Shown: positions 37,040 to 49,305, counted from the stretch's first letter. The stretch is 64,000 nucleotides of DNA from Labia minor (GCA_963082975.1 OY720349.1:67268501-67332500), one strand, 5' to 3'. Notes: generated by a model from the letters alone, not told the origin. A program made the numbers and translations.

Positions 37040-37115
37040 GTGATATTAATTATTATTTATCACAAATTTCCGGAGAGAAGCGAAAAATGAGAGCAAATGC
37101 AGTGGCCTTGAATTT

Positions 37116-37245
37116 CTTTATTACTATATTCTATTAATATTATTTATTATATCTTTTAATTATAATCCTCTTAATGGTTTTTTTTTCTATTATATAAATT
37201 AATTGTCATTTCTATCAGTGAAATTGAAAATTTATTGGAGGTTAC
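37116..37245 (-). other. 130-bp intron-like insertion in duplicon B
   Basis: On the minus strand it begins GTAACC and ends ATAAAG, splitting CAAG from AAATTC, which are joined by GTAAAG in copies A and C. GT-AG borders make it look like an intron gain, or A and C look like loss alleles. An ordinary AT-rich insertion at a GTAA is just as possible. Confidence 0.35.
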
Positions 37246-37283
37246 CTTGTTTCTTCCGTTGTCGGTTGTAATTCGGTACGGAC
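37246..37283 (-). other. Exon-like 38-nt segment (duplicon B)
   Basis: Same bounds as in A and C (CTAG before, GTAA after). The frame reads YRITTDNGRNK, with E to D and S to R changes and no stop. Several differences without a stop could mean mild constraint or chance. Confidence 0.3.
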
Positions 37284-37654
37284 CTAGAATATAAGCAAAA
37301 AAAATATTAGTTAGATATATTGAATGGGGGATGGGTCAAAAGGGACCATTTAGAAAGGACAAATGAAGAAAAAGTCAAATGAAAGAAAAAAGGGAAAACA
37401 AACTTTCGCCAGTAATAGTTTAAATTTATTAAAGTCATTCAATAAAATTTTGAACAAATAATCCCTTAACAAAAACGTAATTTATTCCCCAGAAAAAAAG
37501 AAAATTAGAAATGTGAATTTAAATACGATACAATGTTAATATTGGTTGGTATGATACAAAAGGAGGGCCCAGGTAAAAAGGGGAGGTTTAATAAAAACTA
37601 ATAAAGAGGAATACCAAAATGAATTTAATTCAAATTTGACCTTGCATATAAATA

Positions 37655-37960
37655 TTTATAACGTTTTTCTTAAATTCACTTGTCGTCTGTTTCTCTGTCT
37701 CTATGTCTGTCTGTTCGCTCTTTTGACAAATTGAAATCGATTTTTCGTCATCTTAATATTGAGATAGACTTTTGAAAATTTTTTATAAATATTTCAATCG
37801 ATCCCTAGAAGGTATAGGAGAATTATAATTAATTAATTGTAATTAATTAGCGATTAATTATTTTTAATAAATAACTCCTTTTATATTGCTCTGATTAATT
37901 TTTTTTTCAACGGATTCTAAAGCATAAATATTGATTTCAGGATAGATTTTCATTTTGAAT
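37655..37960 (+). repeat. Repeat family X, copy 2
   Basis: Starts ATAACGTTTTTCTTAAATTC, then a CTGTCTGTTCGCTC-type run, AAATCGATTTTTCGTC, and a CCCTAGAAGGTATAGGAG block. It is collinear with the copy at 59628. Confidence 0.7.
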
Positions 37961-38144
37961 GTAATATTTTATAGCATTAAAATTAATGATGAATTCTTAT
38001 TAATCATTTGTAACGGCAATGAAGAGGGTTTATTCCCCCTCAAATGGCATAAAGAAAAGATCCTTTTATATATACATATATGTCGCCAAGTGAAAAAAAA
38101 ACAACAAAGCATTGATGGACCTTTTTGTTGAAGACAATATGAGG

Positions 38145-38485
38145 ATATTATATATATATATATATATACATTTATAAAATCTTATATTAATAAAAATTAT
38201 TTATTTATTAATATAATATAATAATTATTATTCAATAATAACATTTACTTAACATAAATACATAAAATCAATTTTAGAAGATTAATATATTTTTTTGTTT
38301 TATTCAATTTGTGAAAATTTTCGTATAACTTCATTTTTTCTATTTCTCTTGTTATATTAAGTAAATTTATCAAATTAAAATTGCACTAAAAAAATAAAAT
38401 ATTATAAATATAAAACAATTTTATAAAATAACGTTTTTCCAATGGACTAAAAAGAATAAAATAATTTTTCTATAACCCTGTAAAA
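38145..38485 (+). repeat. Family T arm with AT-rich leader
   Basis: The leader (TTATAAAATCTTATATTAAT onward) and the GACTAAAAAGAATAAAATAA arm match 60935-61150. The arm is a diverged relative of the 158-bp inverted repeat at 24411. No inverted partner is found nearby. Confidence 0.55.
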
Positions 38486-39028
38486 ATAAGTATAAAAAGA
38501 CAATAAATTTCACAGGTAAAAAGGACGCCCTGACTTGTTTGACTTGGGAAAATGAAATGGATAGTTCAATAAAATGCATTAAAAATAATATAGAGGAAAT
38601 TAGAGTAAAATGAATATAGAATTGACCATGTGTTTTGTCAGCAAGATTATATAGAAAATAGGCAAACTATAAAATTATGAGTGGGTAAGAATATCGAACT
38701 TCGTTAATGAAAATTGGAAGCGACCCGGCAAACAATAATACAATAATAATGAATCCAAATTTAAATGATAAAGGATTAAAATAATAAAACAATTGAGGAT
38801 GGTTTAAATATAACAAATGAACAATTTAATAAAAAATAAAGCAAATTAATAATAAGTAAAAAAGGGTACGAACAATTAATTAGACTACGACACGCTCGAA
38901 CAAATATATTATTACTAATAATATAGATAAAATAAATATTGTTATAATAAAGAATACAATATATATATAAAGTAAAACCCGGAACCCGGAACGTCTTTAC
39001 AAATAATAATAAAAAAAAAAAAAAAAAT

Positions 39029-39100
39029 GGGCTCGTCCGGGATTTGAACCCGGGACCTCTCGCACCCAAAGCGAGAATCATACCCCTAGACCAACGAGCC
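39029..39100 (-). tRNA. tRNA-Pro: tRNA-Pro (anticodon UGG), isolated copy
   Basis: Identical 72-nt gene directly followed by a long T run (39011-39027 on the plus strand as A). Its flanks do not match the three duplicons, so it moved or was copied with only the tRNA and T run. A 131-residue antisense-style frame over it is an artefact. Confidence 0.97.
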
Positions 39101-42100
39101 ACTATACAAGTAAAAATCAAAGTTTCAAAAATGGAGAAGCATCGATAGAGAAAGAACTTGAATATTATCACTTTGTTTGAATAATATCCAATAAAAATGA
39201 ATATTCATTATTATTATTCTCAGGATTAATGAACGATAGAAATTCCTTATAACTGAACTATAATTTCTTTTATATAAAATTTAAGCCCTACACACAATAA
39301 GCCCTATATATTTTAGTGATCTAAGAAAATAATCCCTGCTCTAATCATTATATTATATTATTTCTTACATATAATTTCTTATAAATTTTGTTTATAAAAT
39401 CAATATAAATTAATAAATATTATATATCAATTTAATGTAACTATATACGAGTAAACATAAAAATGTATTTGAGATTTTATCCTATTTTATATATAAAATC
39501 TTTTTTTTTACATTTTAAACTTATTGGTTTAATCAATTTAATTACTATAGTCTACTATTTTATATTATATTATCTATATTCTCCCTGAAGAAGTTAAATA
39601 TTTTTGAAAATATACATACATGTTATTTCTTTTATTTATTAATATATTTAAATTTCAATATTAGTTTATAAAAAATTTCATCATCAATAACCCATATAGC
39701 TAACATTTTACATAGCCAATATATAACTAGTCTATTGATTTTCTAATGGAATTATATGTAGGTATGTATTTCAAATATAAAAAATTCTGACTAAATTAAA
39801 CTTTAAATTTGCAAAGACAGCAACAGGCTTGACAGACAATATTTTACTGTGAATTTAGGATCAAGTACTATATGTTATATTATGCTCGATAATAAACAAA
39901 ATTTAATTATTTTATTCCATTTTATTTCCTCAGAAGCAATTACATACGAAAGTGAATCTTTAAAATAAATAAAAAAAACTCCATTAATGATATACAATTT
40001 TAATTTTAAATTATTCCATTTTGGTATACAAATTATCTATTACTTGAAGAAATATTAATCTTTTCCATTTTTTTATTATTTTATTTATAATTATATTATT
40101 CGCTATAATATTATTTAATATTTAATATTTAATATTTGAAATTCCCTATCTAATATAAGTTAAAAGATTTTTATTCAACACAACAAATTATTAATATACG
40201 GAAATAATGAATTCGCATTTCTTTTCTTTGTCTAGGCGAAAATATTTAATCTAGAATTAAACGATTTCTCTGAATCAGCATAAATATTCGCCTAATACTA
40301 CTCCTTCATAAGATCGTATATATAATCATAAATTTCATAAAATAATATTTTAGATATAATTTTGTAAGATGTTAGCAAAAAAAAATTTCCTGTATAATTT
40401 TTGTTTATATACATATTTTAAAAAAATTTTAATAATACCATTTCTTAGCATTTTTTTAGAATAGTGTTCTCATGCCAAATTGAAAAAATATCAATTTATG
40501 CATCCACAAAGGATTTCATAATTTTTAAATTCAAATTTAGTAATTTTTCGAAATATTATGTCCATTGATTCTTGAAATTAGACAAGTATTTAAATTTTTA
40601 TTATCATTAACTCTCTATAATCTCTTTTGATTATTTTTTATTCTCAAATACATATCTCTACTCTTCTTATTATATAATGATTTATTTATAATAATTTAAT
40701 CTAAGATTTTCCTTTCTATCTATTTTTATTAATTTTCATTAGCTTTTTCTTAAAATATATGAATTCGAACAGATTTTCTTCATATTGTAATTTCTCTATT
40801 TTCTTATTCTGTATTAAATATTTAAGATTCTTCATACAACCATGTTTTAGTTTTTTGATTATATATTCTCCAAATTATTGAATAATAATTATTGAATTTT
40901 AAAATTTATTATTTTAATATTCATTAATAATTTTGTGATAACTATTGTATAATTTATATTAAAAAAATCTTTATTCGAAAAACATTCAAAGTTATTTTGA
41001 TTAAGGAGTAAGAAATGTTTTTATAAAGAAAAATATAAAATCTTTGAATTTTTATGTAACTTTTAATTTATTATTTTTGATATTCATATAATATTTAATT
41101 TATGTAAAAAATATAATAGTTATTTTGGGAATTAGCCTTTGGGAAAGGTTTATGTTGAGTTTCCAATATACTTTCGTTTGTTCAAATATATTTTTAATAT
41201 TAATTTTATTTTTTAATTTAATATAAAATCATTTTCTTAGGTATGATTTCATATTAAATACATATAAAGACGATATAGGTAATATATTAAATAAACACAG
41301 TAGTGGATATATACATATATCGTACATATGGTATGATATATATAAATTAGAAGAGATTACAAAATAAATTTGACAATTAATTAAGGTTATAATGGTAATT
41401 GATCATATAATTCAAACTAATTATTAACATGATCATCTCACCCACACATTTTCAATTTAGTTGAAATGACGGTGTAGAGTCTATTGTAAATATTATTCCA
41501 ACCCTTGGGTGTTAGCTGATGTCAAAAGTGACGCTCTATTGGCTATTCTATTGGCTCAATGGGTGTGCATTATTTGAAATCCAGCCCGTTTGACTTATCA
41601 AAATTATCGGAATGCCACCAGGGAGGCTCTTTCAACTTAATCAAAACATCTCAAAAGAGCTGAACGGATTTTCAACTTTCACTTCAAATGAATAAGAAAA
41701 AATAAATCGCACTATTGTCATTCGATCAACGGATTTCAATGATTTTCAATTTTTCAATTTTATATAATATAAGAAAAAAACATATAATAAAGTGGCCAAT
41801 TTATAACATACATATATTATTATAGACCAATAACATTTAGATTATCAACGAATAATATACTTAATCTTATAATTTTATTCCATTTTAAATTATTTATATT
41901 AATTATTATATTTTAAAAATCAATTTAAATTATAAATTTTTTTAATACTTGAAATAATCAATTTGGTGAGGTTGAAAACTATCAATCTCACAAGTTTACA
42001 AGCGAAGTACTATTATATCAATGAGATTCATTTAATATGATATTTATCACAAGCTCGAAAAATTATATGTATCTTTCTAACTTGGATTAATATAAATTTC

Positions 42101-42627
42101 TTTGAGATAATAGATTTGAACAAAATATTAGATATATTCAATTAAAATTCCAATTAAACTACTACAATTTGTTAATTAAAAAAATAGTAAAATTAAAAAA
42201 AAAAAAATCAAAAGTGACAATTTTCTAAATCTTTCTTCTTTTCTAAAATGTCTACTAGAATATTTTTATAAATATAAACGTAAATGTCTGTTTTATATGA
42301 AAATACAATACGAGTAGTTTCCAGATAAATTACTAGAGTTAATAATTTATTTATTTAGTGAAATATTATTATTAGATTTCACAGAATAAATTTTCGATAG
42401 GATTGTTTGTTTTATAACTTCTATATTTGTAATATAATTTGAAACGTATATACATATTATATATTATAGTTAGATAAATTATATAGTATATTTAAAATTA
42501 AAATAGTTAATATTTATTGCTAAATTATTAAATTTTGTTGATTTGTGCTAAACATAATTCAATCTCGAAAAATTTATGATACATCTATATTCATATTTTT
42601 TATCATGTAATATACTTATCTAAATAT
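39101..42627. other. 3.5 kb AT-rich stretch without a recognised gene
   Basis: The longest unannotated stretch. Mostly very AT-rich. A GC-richer patch at about 41440-41690 holds two inverted CCAAT boxes (41538-41542 and 41550-41554) but no reading frame. Confidence 0.5.
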
Positions 42628-43032
42628 TAGCTGGAGTGTCTCCACTCGACTATCTCGCAAATTTGAGAATTGGATTAAATAACATAATATATTATATTTA
42701 AATTAAATTTAATTAATTATAAATTATAAATTAAAATTAATTTGTGTTGATGGCACCACGTGTTGTTTCTGGTACTTTCAGCTATTCAATCAAGCTGAAA
42801 TTCTATATATAGCAGTTTTATACAATTTTTAATCATATGAAAAATTATACATATATCTTTATTTTTACGGTCACTTTAGAGGAAAAAAAATCAAAACGTT
42901 GTAGGTAATGACCCTCTTCCAGTTGAGCTACAATTCTCTAAAGTTGATAGATAACTACGAATTTTGAATAATGCCCATTTACCAAATTTAATGATTCTAG
43001 CTCAAACCGTTTTTGCGTAATCTTGTCTACAT
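42628..43032 (+). repeat. Repeat family Y, copy 2, uninterrupted
   Basis: Matches both flanks of the HINE at 34288. At the equivalent site it reads CTTTATTTTTACGGTCACTT with no HINE. It ends at a CACACA run that merges with the GA microsatellite ahead of the piggyBac remnant, so the Y right end is missing. Confidence 0.75.
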
Positions 43033-43075
43033 ACACACACACAGAGAGAGAGAGAGAGAGACAGAGAGAGATGAT
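43033..43075 (+). repeat. CA/GA microsatellite
   Basis: CACACA followed by an AGAGAG run. Replication slippage or recombination here joins repeat Y to the piggyBac remnant. Confidence 0.85.
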
Positions 43076-44491
43076 GGTGAAGAATGCGACTATTTTTTGA
43101 AATTTTTTGACGAAGAACTAATGAAACATATTGCAGACGAGACTAATAAATATTACAATTATTGTGAGTATACTGGTAGGAAAAAATCGAAGAAATGGAT
43201 TAACACAACCGTAGGTGAATTATATAGATTCTTCGAATTGGTGATGCTAATGCCACATGTAAATAAACACTCAATAAAGGACTACTGGTCCAAAGATGAG
43301 ATGATACAAACCTATTTTTTTTATTAAATTTATGAGTAGAGATTGGTTCGTTCAGCTACTTCGATATTTGCACTTTTTCGATAATACAAATCATATTATA
43401 TATAATGACAAATTTTGGAAGATTAAATTTATATTTGATAATCTTACAACAAAATTTTCAAATTTCTTCCACTCTTTCCAAAAAATGGTTATCGACGAGT
43501 CATTATTATTGTTCAAAGGCAGACTTGACTTGAAGCAAAACATCCCCTACAAAAAGACACCGATTTGGAATAAAAACTTTTGTATTATGTGATTGCTAAA
43601 CGGGAATGGTTTTAGACTTACTAGCGTACACAGGAGCTGCAACAGACATAGTGCGTGATAATTTATTAGGTTTTAGTGATAGTGTTATAAAAAAATCTGA
43701 TGGCTAAATACGAAAATAGAGGGCATATTTTATATACAGAGAATCGGTATACAAGCCCTAATTTGGCCATGTATCTTCACAACAAAAACACTTGATTTTG
43801 CGGTACAGTAAAACGGAACCGGAAAAATTTTCCTAAGTTTCCACTAAAAGTACCACGTGGAACTTGCGTTTTGAAACCCAGCAACAATATCTTAGCGATT
43901 CCATGGAGATGTTTTTATGGTGATTGCGATACATAAAGGGCAATTGAAAACAAGAGAAAATAATCAAGGACAGAATAGAGTGAAACCAGACTGCGTTATT
44001 GACTACACTCAAAATATGAGGATGGTAGATAAAGTGGATATGCAAATTGTTGCAACTGTGGAGTGTGTTACGAAATCCATCAAGTTGTATAAGAAATTAT
44101 TTTTCCATTTGATGAATCTAAGTCTACTCATTAGTTATAACTTATATTTAGTTAAGACTGGGAACAATAAATTGGTGCTGAAAGACTTTTCGCAAAATAT
44201 TATTCGGCAACTGATTCGTCGGTATGAAGTACTCACTGCAAGGCGACCCGGAAGGCAACGCAGTGATAATTTTGATCGATTGACTGCAGTTAATTTTATG
44301 GAAAGACATTCCCATCATATATTTGCCATCAACTGGTAAACGACAGAGGCTAAAAGAATTGTCATGTCTGCGCAAACGCCCAACTTTGGGAACAAAAACG
44401 CACAGCGATGACAATTTGGTGTCCAGAGTGCAAAGTGCCTCTTTGTATAGGGGAGTGTTATAAGAACTACCACTCCAGGAAAAAATTCTGA
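43070..44491 (+). pseudogene. piggyBac-like transposase, broken
   Basis: Three frame pieces cover most of a piggyBac transposase (DDE_Tnp_1_7). The first (to 43327) has the EELMKHIADETNKY and WINTTVGELYRFF region. The second (43332-43592) has the KMVIDESLLLFKGR motif with the first catalytic Asp. The third, at about 43680-44340 with stops and a frame change, includes ENRYTSPNLAMYL, KPDCVIDYTQNMRMVDKVD with another catalytic Asp, and the KLYKKLFFHL helix. A C-terminal cysteine-rich zinc-binding tail (WCPECK then CIGECYKNYH) ends at 44491. The N terminus is lost into the microsatellite. Several frameshifts and stops make it inactive. Confidence 0.92.
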
Positions 44492-44847
44492 TTTGTTTAT
44501 ATGTGTATATACATATATATTTCGTAAACCTAAAAATTATGACTACACTTATTTATTTATATTCAAATAATTTTTGAATTGATATTACCATATTTTTTCA
44601 TTTTTTTTTATTTTTCTTGATTTTTTTTCATGAAATTTACTTTTTCATGGTTATTTAGAAGGATTAGTGATTTTTTTTTATATTTATATGTAATTTTACA
44701 ATATTATTAATATTGACATTATTAATTTTTTATAAAATTTTCAATTTTATGATAATTTATAAAGATTTTTTGAGTATGAACATGCATTTTTACTTCCTGA
44801 GAAACCAAAAACATCAAAAGTTTTTATTTCAGATATCGTAATTTTTT

Positions 44848-44897
44848 CCGTTCAGCGGGATCGACATTGTGAAATATACCCGTTCCGAAAGGGTTAA
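44848..44897 (+). mobile_element. piggyBac right terminal repeat with TTAA
   Basis: CCCGTTCCGAAAGGG abuts TTAA at 44894-44897. Read outward-in it is CCCTTTCGGAACGGG, a typical piggyBac terminus, 0.4 kb after the transposase stop. The matching left end was not found. Confidence 0.75.
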
Positions 44898-45249
44898 GTG
44901 AAATTCAATAATTTTCTTCTTTATTAATTTTTATTATACCTAGTCTTTTTATTCCTGTCCCTTTTGTGACAGACCAACCAACATTAACGTTGTATCGCAT
45001 TTAAATTCACATTTTCTATTTTTCTTTTTACCTGGAGCCTAAGTTCTGTGTTTTGTAAAGTAAAATAATTGAAGACCTTAGAGCGAAACAATTGTTTGTT
45101 CAAAATTTTGTTAAATGACTTTTCTAAATTTTATTGCTGACGAAATTTTGGCCAGTTCCCTTTTTTCTTTCATTTCACTTTTCTCTTTTTGTCCTTTCTA
45201 AGTGGTTCCTTTTGACCCTTAACTAATATTTTTTTTGCTTATATTCTAG

Positions 45250-45359
45250 GAACGTACAGGATTACAACCGAGAACGGAAGCAACAAGGTAAAGAAATTCA
45301 AGGCCAGTGCAATTGCTCTCTCTTTTCGCTTCTCCTCTCCGGAAACTTGTGATAAATAA
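45250..45359 (+). other. Exon-like segment with short open frame (duplicon C)
   Basis: TATATTCTAG precedes 45250. The 38-nt core ends at 45287 before GTAAAG. From 45252 a frame of 35 codons (TYRITTENGSNK then VKKFKASAIALSFRF) runs to TAA at 45357, 13 bp before the tRNA. No family recognised. It may be the last exon of a duplicated gene or a chance frame. Confidence 0.3.
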
Positions 45360-45372
45360 TAATTAATATCAC

Positions 45373-45444
45373 GGCTCGTTGGTCTAGGGGTATGATTCTC
45401 GCTTTGGGTGCGAGAGGTCCCGGGTTCAAATCCCGGACGAGCCC
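45373..45444 (+). tRNA. tRNA-Pro: tRNA-Pro (anticodon UGG)
   Basis: Identical 72-nt gene, plus strand, with T-run terminator from about 45452. It belongs to the inverted duplicon. Confidence 0.97.
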
Positions 45445-45640
45445 GATGTGATTTTTTTTTTTTTTGGAAAATGAAATTTGAATTGTATTAATGATAAAAG
45501 ATTCAGCGTAAATTTCTATCCCAACTTTATAATATTACATTTACAAAGGACAATTTATTATCTCCCAATGGCCTATTGTTCATCTTTTATTTCATATTAT
45601 AATACTATAAACGCCAACGTGTGGGATTTATCACACCCAT

Positions 45641-47149
45641 TTATGCATATGCCATACTCTTTCCTTATCAGTCCTATATCGATTTTGTAATTTTTAATGG
45701 AAACTATAAACACACAAAGTTAATTCCTCTTTCTCCAATTTTGTTTTCTTCATTTTTACATTTACAGGTAATTTTTCTTTTATACACATTACATATTTAC
45801 ATATAAATAATATATTATTTATACATTTGAGTATAGTCAGAAAATATCAATTTTGCTTTATTCCAAGACTTGAATTCTCTCCATTACCTTTTTGTGTAGT
45901 TTTCTTATTTTCTAAAAATATTATTGGCGATATGAAAGACCGCAAATTTTTTCCCACTCACAATATTTGGAAATTTTAATCGAATTCTAATTATTATTGT
46001 TGTATTTTTAGCTTTTTTGATTTTTTTACTTTGAGAAAAAATTCTTTACCGATAATCTTCTTGCCAATAATTCTTGTTAATAATATTAATGCATATTTGA
46101 TAATAATAAATTAATTTTCATATATTTAACAAATTTCGGTGAATTTTACTAAAAAATGCCATTAACTTTTTATCAGGCCCAATTCTATATAACTTCTATA
46201 TTACATTAAATTTTTATTATTTTATAATTTAAAGATATTCCAAAAAGAGTACATATTGACAATATATTTAATTTTAAAGATTCTTATTTTTCAATGAGAG
46301 AGAGAGAGAGAATATCTCAGAAAATTTTAACCACTTGATTTTTGTAATCAATCTGTTTTATTATCCGATAAAACTTTTTGTTATATCATATATACATACA
46401 TATATATATATATTATATTTCTATTATGAATAGAATGAATAAATATATTGAAACTAAAAAAAAACATACGCCTGTCATATAAATTTTAAATTTATCTCTC
46501 GAATAATGCCAAACGTTTCACTCTGGATATAGATCTGTGTAGTATTGAACAAGCGGGAAATCCCAAATCTATTATCATTTTCCAACTATTTTGATAAATA
46601 TTTATTTTATATGAAAGTTGTCTAAAAGAAAAGAAAGAGAAATAATTCGCCAGCCAACTTGTCTACTTTATCTCAATTTAATATATAGATGTTGATTTAT
46701 TTCAATTTCAAATTCATTTACATATATAATGAAGAATGACAAGAAATAATGCAAACAGAGATGTGATTTGAGAAAAGTTAAAGAAAGAGATGAATGAATG
46801 AAATTCAAATGATTGAAACTTTATGATAATCTATTCTATTTAATATTGGTAACTTAGAAACTGGTTTATTTCTTATGGTTCATTATATACAATGATGAAT
46901 AGAATCTGTAAATACTTAATTTAAATATTTGAAGGCGAATATTGAGTCTTATTTATTTAGTTAATTCTGTACAGCAATGAAGAAAACTATTGGAATAAAA
47001 TTAAGTAGATCACTAAGAGAATTTCGAATACTTTTCTCACGAAAGCAAGAGAGAGAGAGAGAGAGATGGCCATTTTTCTCTTTACTTAATTGAATGACAA
47101 GAGATTATGAAATATATTCTATTAGAACATAATACAAATATAAAAAAAA
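45641..47149. other. AT-rich stretch without a recognised gene
   Basis: GA microsatellites near 46298 and 47050; otherwise nothing recognised. Confidence 0.5.
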
Positions 47150-47290
47150 AAATTATAAAATAAAGTTTTTTTCATGCACTAAAAAGAATAAAATTATTTT
47201 TCTATAAGCCTGACAAAGTTTATGGATGAATTGCTTCATATACAATGAAAAACGTAGGGCGCATATAATTTTATTTATTTATAGGATACA
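47150..47290 (+). repeat. Family T arm
   Basis: GCACTAAAAAGAATAAAATT, then AAAGTTTATGGATGAATTGC, then an AAAAACGTAGGGCGCA box. Closely like 61113-61205 and, inverted, 62766-62890. Confidence 0.65.
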
Positions 47291-47339
47291 CCAAGTCAAA
47301 TTTTTATAATAATAAAAATATCTTTTAAAACATTTTTAA

Positions 47340-48215
47340 TTAATTTCAAAATCAAAATCAAGCCTGAAATCAATATTTATGGTTTAGAATCGGTTAAAAA
47401 AATATTAATCGGAGCCATACAAAAGGAGTTAGTTACTTGCAAATAAAATAAATCCAAAAAAATGGTTATAATTATATATTAAGAAAATTTTATTATTGAA
47501 GTAATGTTTTTAAAATATATTTATTATAATTATTATATTAATTAAAAATTTATCTTTTAATGTTATAAATTATTTTGAATTATTTTTAAAATGAAAACCA
47601 ACTCAATATTTTTCCGTCAGATGGCGTGAATGGCAATTCAAATATTAAAAGCACTTAATCGCTAATTACATTACAATTAATTAATTATAATTAAATTATA
47701 TTTCTTCCATATCTTCTAGGGGTCCATTGAAATATCTATAAAAAATTTCAAAAGTCTATCTCAATTTAAAGTTGATGAAAAATCGATTTTTATTTGTCAT
47801 AAGAGCAAACAGACAGACAGACAGACATGAAGTGAAGTTGATAATAAGTTAACCTGTGGCCATGCGCAGAACCGACCGACGGTTTGAAATAATACAGAAA
47901 CAATTTCAAATAATTTTAATATATCAATGTATTAATGCAATAAAAAACAGATAGGGATATAACATAAATATTTTTATTTTTATTTTATTTATAATATATA
48001 AGTCAGAGCTGGCTGGGACGTCATCAAGTGCTGGGTGACGTCATATAATTTTAAATTAAGAAAAAACTAATGAAGATGATTTTTCTCGAGGATAAAACCA
48101 ATACAAAGTGCATGATTCGAGGAGATATGTAAAAAATCTCCACATGTGAAATTTGGTGTGAAAACAATACCTTCCCTTCCTATCGTCGGTCGGTAAAAAA
48201 CGTTATAAAAAGCCT
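47340..48215 (-). repeat. Repeat family X, copy 3, split by a HINE
   Basis: Reverse copy of the X unit up to AAGTGAAGTTGATAA at 47842, resumed by AACGTTATAAA at about 48199. The continuous form at 7560-7610 shows what the unbroken site looks like. Confidence 0.7.
47843..48199 (-). mobile_element. HINE-like element copy 7, shortened
   Basis: The stem-loop end is altered (AACCTGTGGCCATGCGC) but CCGACCGACGG is intact, and CGTCGGTCGGTAAAAA closes the right end. The CRE-like pair is GGACGTCA (48016) and TGACGTCA (48036). The GTCY part is missing. The right module blends the internal and terminal modules, as expected from recombination between the two direct modules. Confidence 0.82.
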
Positions 48216-48229
48216 ATGAAAGTGGTAGA

Positions 48230-48260
<31 letters not shown>

Positions 48261-48999
48261 CTAGAATATAAATTTATTAATTAAATAAACGTAGGCAAAA
48301 TATGCTTGCTCAAGATGAAGGTGTAACTACCGAAATGTGCATAAACAGTATTTATTCAACCAAAACAATATATATTCTATTGCTGATTAATAAAGATGAA
48401 ATCTTTCAAATTTAAAATAATTTTTTTAATAAGATAAAATAAATCTAATAAAATTAATTTTTGCTTTAAAATAAAATAAAAAATTAAATAATCTTAATAT
48501 AAAAAATAAAAGATGAGAGAGGAAATATTTAATATGTTAGGTAAGTGATGCGCTCTTCTAATTAAGGGAGTAAAGTGTTGAAATCCTTTAATCTCTTTTA
48601 AGTTCGTAAATAAATATTGAATTTATAAACATTATTACTATTTAAAAATAGATCAAAGTCAAATAATAAGTGGTTATTTATCAAAATCATTCTCATTCTT
48701 CGAAAGGTTGATAGATTTAAATATAGGCACTTGCTTTGGAACATTTAGCCGTACTTTTATCCCAAAAAATTGAATTTTAATGAGAGTAATTTTATAATAA
48801 ATTTATTAAAAAAGAATCTGATAAGGGTGAAACTATGAAAATATGCATAAAAAACATAATTTGAAACTATACAAGGGATTAAAGAATTTAAAATTATTAT
48901 TATTATTATTATTATTATTTAAAGTAAATTTTTTCAGACACTTTGATAAGTTTATAAAAAAATTTTAGTAAAATTTAGATTTATTAGTTGAAGTTTTGT
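48216..48999. other. AT-rich spacer with TA and ATT microsatellites
   Basis: TA run at about 48232-48255 and (ATT)n at about 48892-48919. No gene seen. Confidence 0.55.
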
Positions 49000-49305
49000 A
49001 TTTAATTCTATCCACCAATCGGTCCCCCCATCAATATATTTTTCGCCATTCTTTCGTCTTCCATTCTGACCAGTTGCCCTGCCCATCGCATCCTTCTCGA
49101 TTTTATAACCCTATCTATGTATGTCTGGAGATGAATAGAGATGATGCAATTCCTCGTTATGCAGTCTTCGTCATTTCCCGGTGTCCTCCTTTTTCTTGAG
49201 CCCATAAACCCTGAGAAGAATCCTATTCTCAATTACTCTAAATCTACTCTCATCTCCCAGAGTAACGCCTCACACCCATATAATACAACAGGCAAAATAA
49301 TTGTT
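49000..49305 (-). pseudogene. LINE-A reverse transcriptase fragment
   Basis: The minus strand shows VVLYGCE, a divergent frame, then GSRKRRTPGNDEDCI, then the diagnostic RRMRWAGQLVRMEDERMAKN block. It is truncated at both ends and frame-shifted upstream. It covers the region deleted from the 12.2-kb and 19.7-kb copies. Confidence 0.85.

Larger units (their letters stand above)
36780..37640 (-). repeat. tRNA-Pro duplicon B
   Basis: Same orientation as duplicon A, about 8.1 kb from it. It carries a 130-bp insertion (37116-37245) relative to A and C, placed at the position of the GTAAAG after the exon-like segment. It is otherwise collinear from the CCATTGGGAGATAA-like flank (also in C) to the far AATAAAAACTAATAAAG flank (also in A). 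Confidence 0.85.
44900..45640 (+). repeat. tRNA-Pro duplicon C (inverted)
   Basis: Opposite orientation to A and B. It begins right after the piggyBac TTAA and includes the pyrimidine-rich tract, exon-like segment, tRNA-Pro and T run. A and C are near-identical around the exon-like segment. Confidence 0.85.

Noticed and set aside
38776-39171. 131-residue minus-strand open frame
   Set aside because: It runs through tRNA-Pro and its T run; the GARGPGFKSRT stretch is translated tRNA, not a protein gene.
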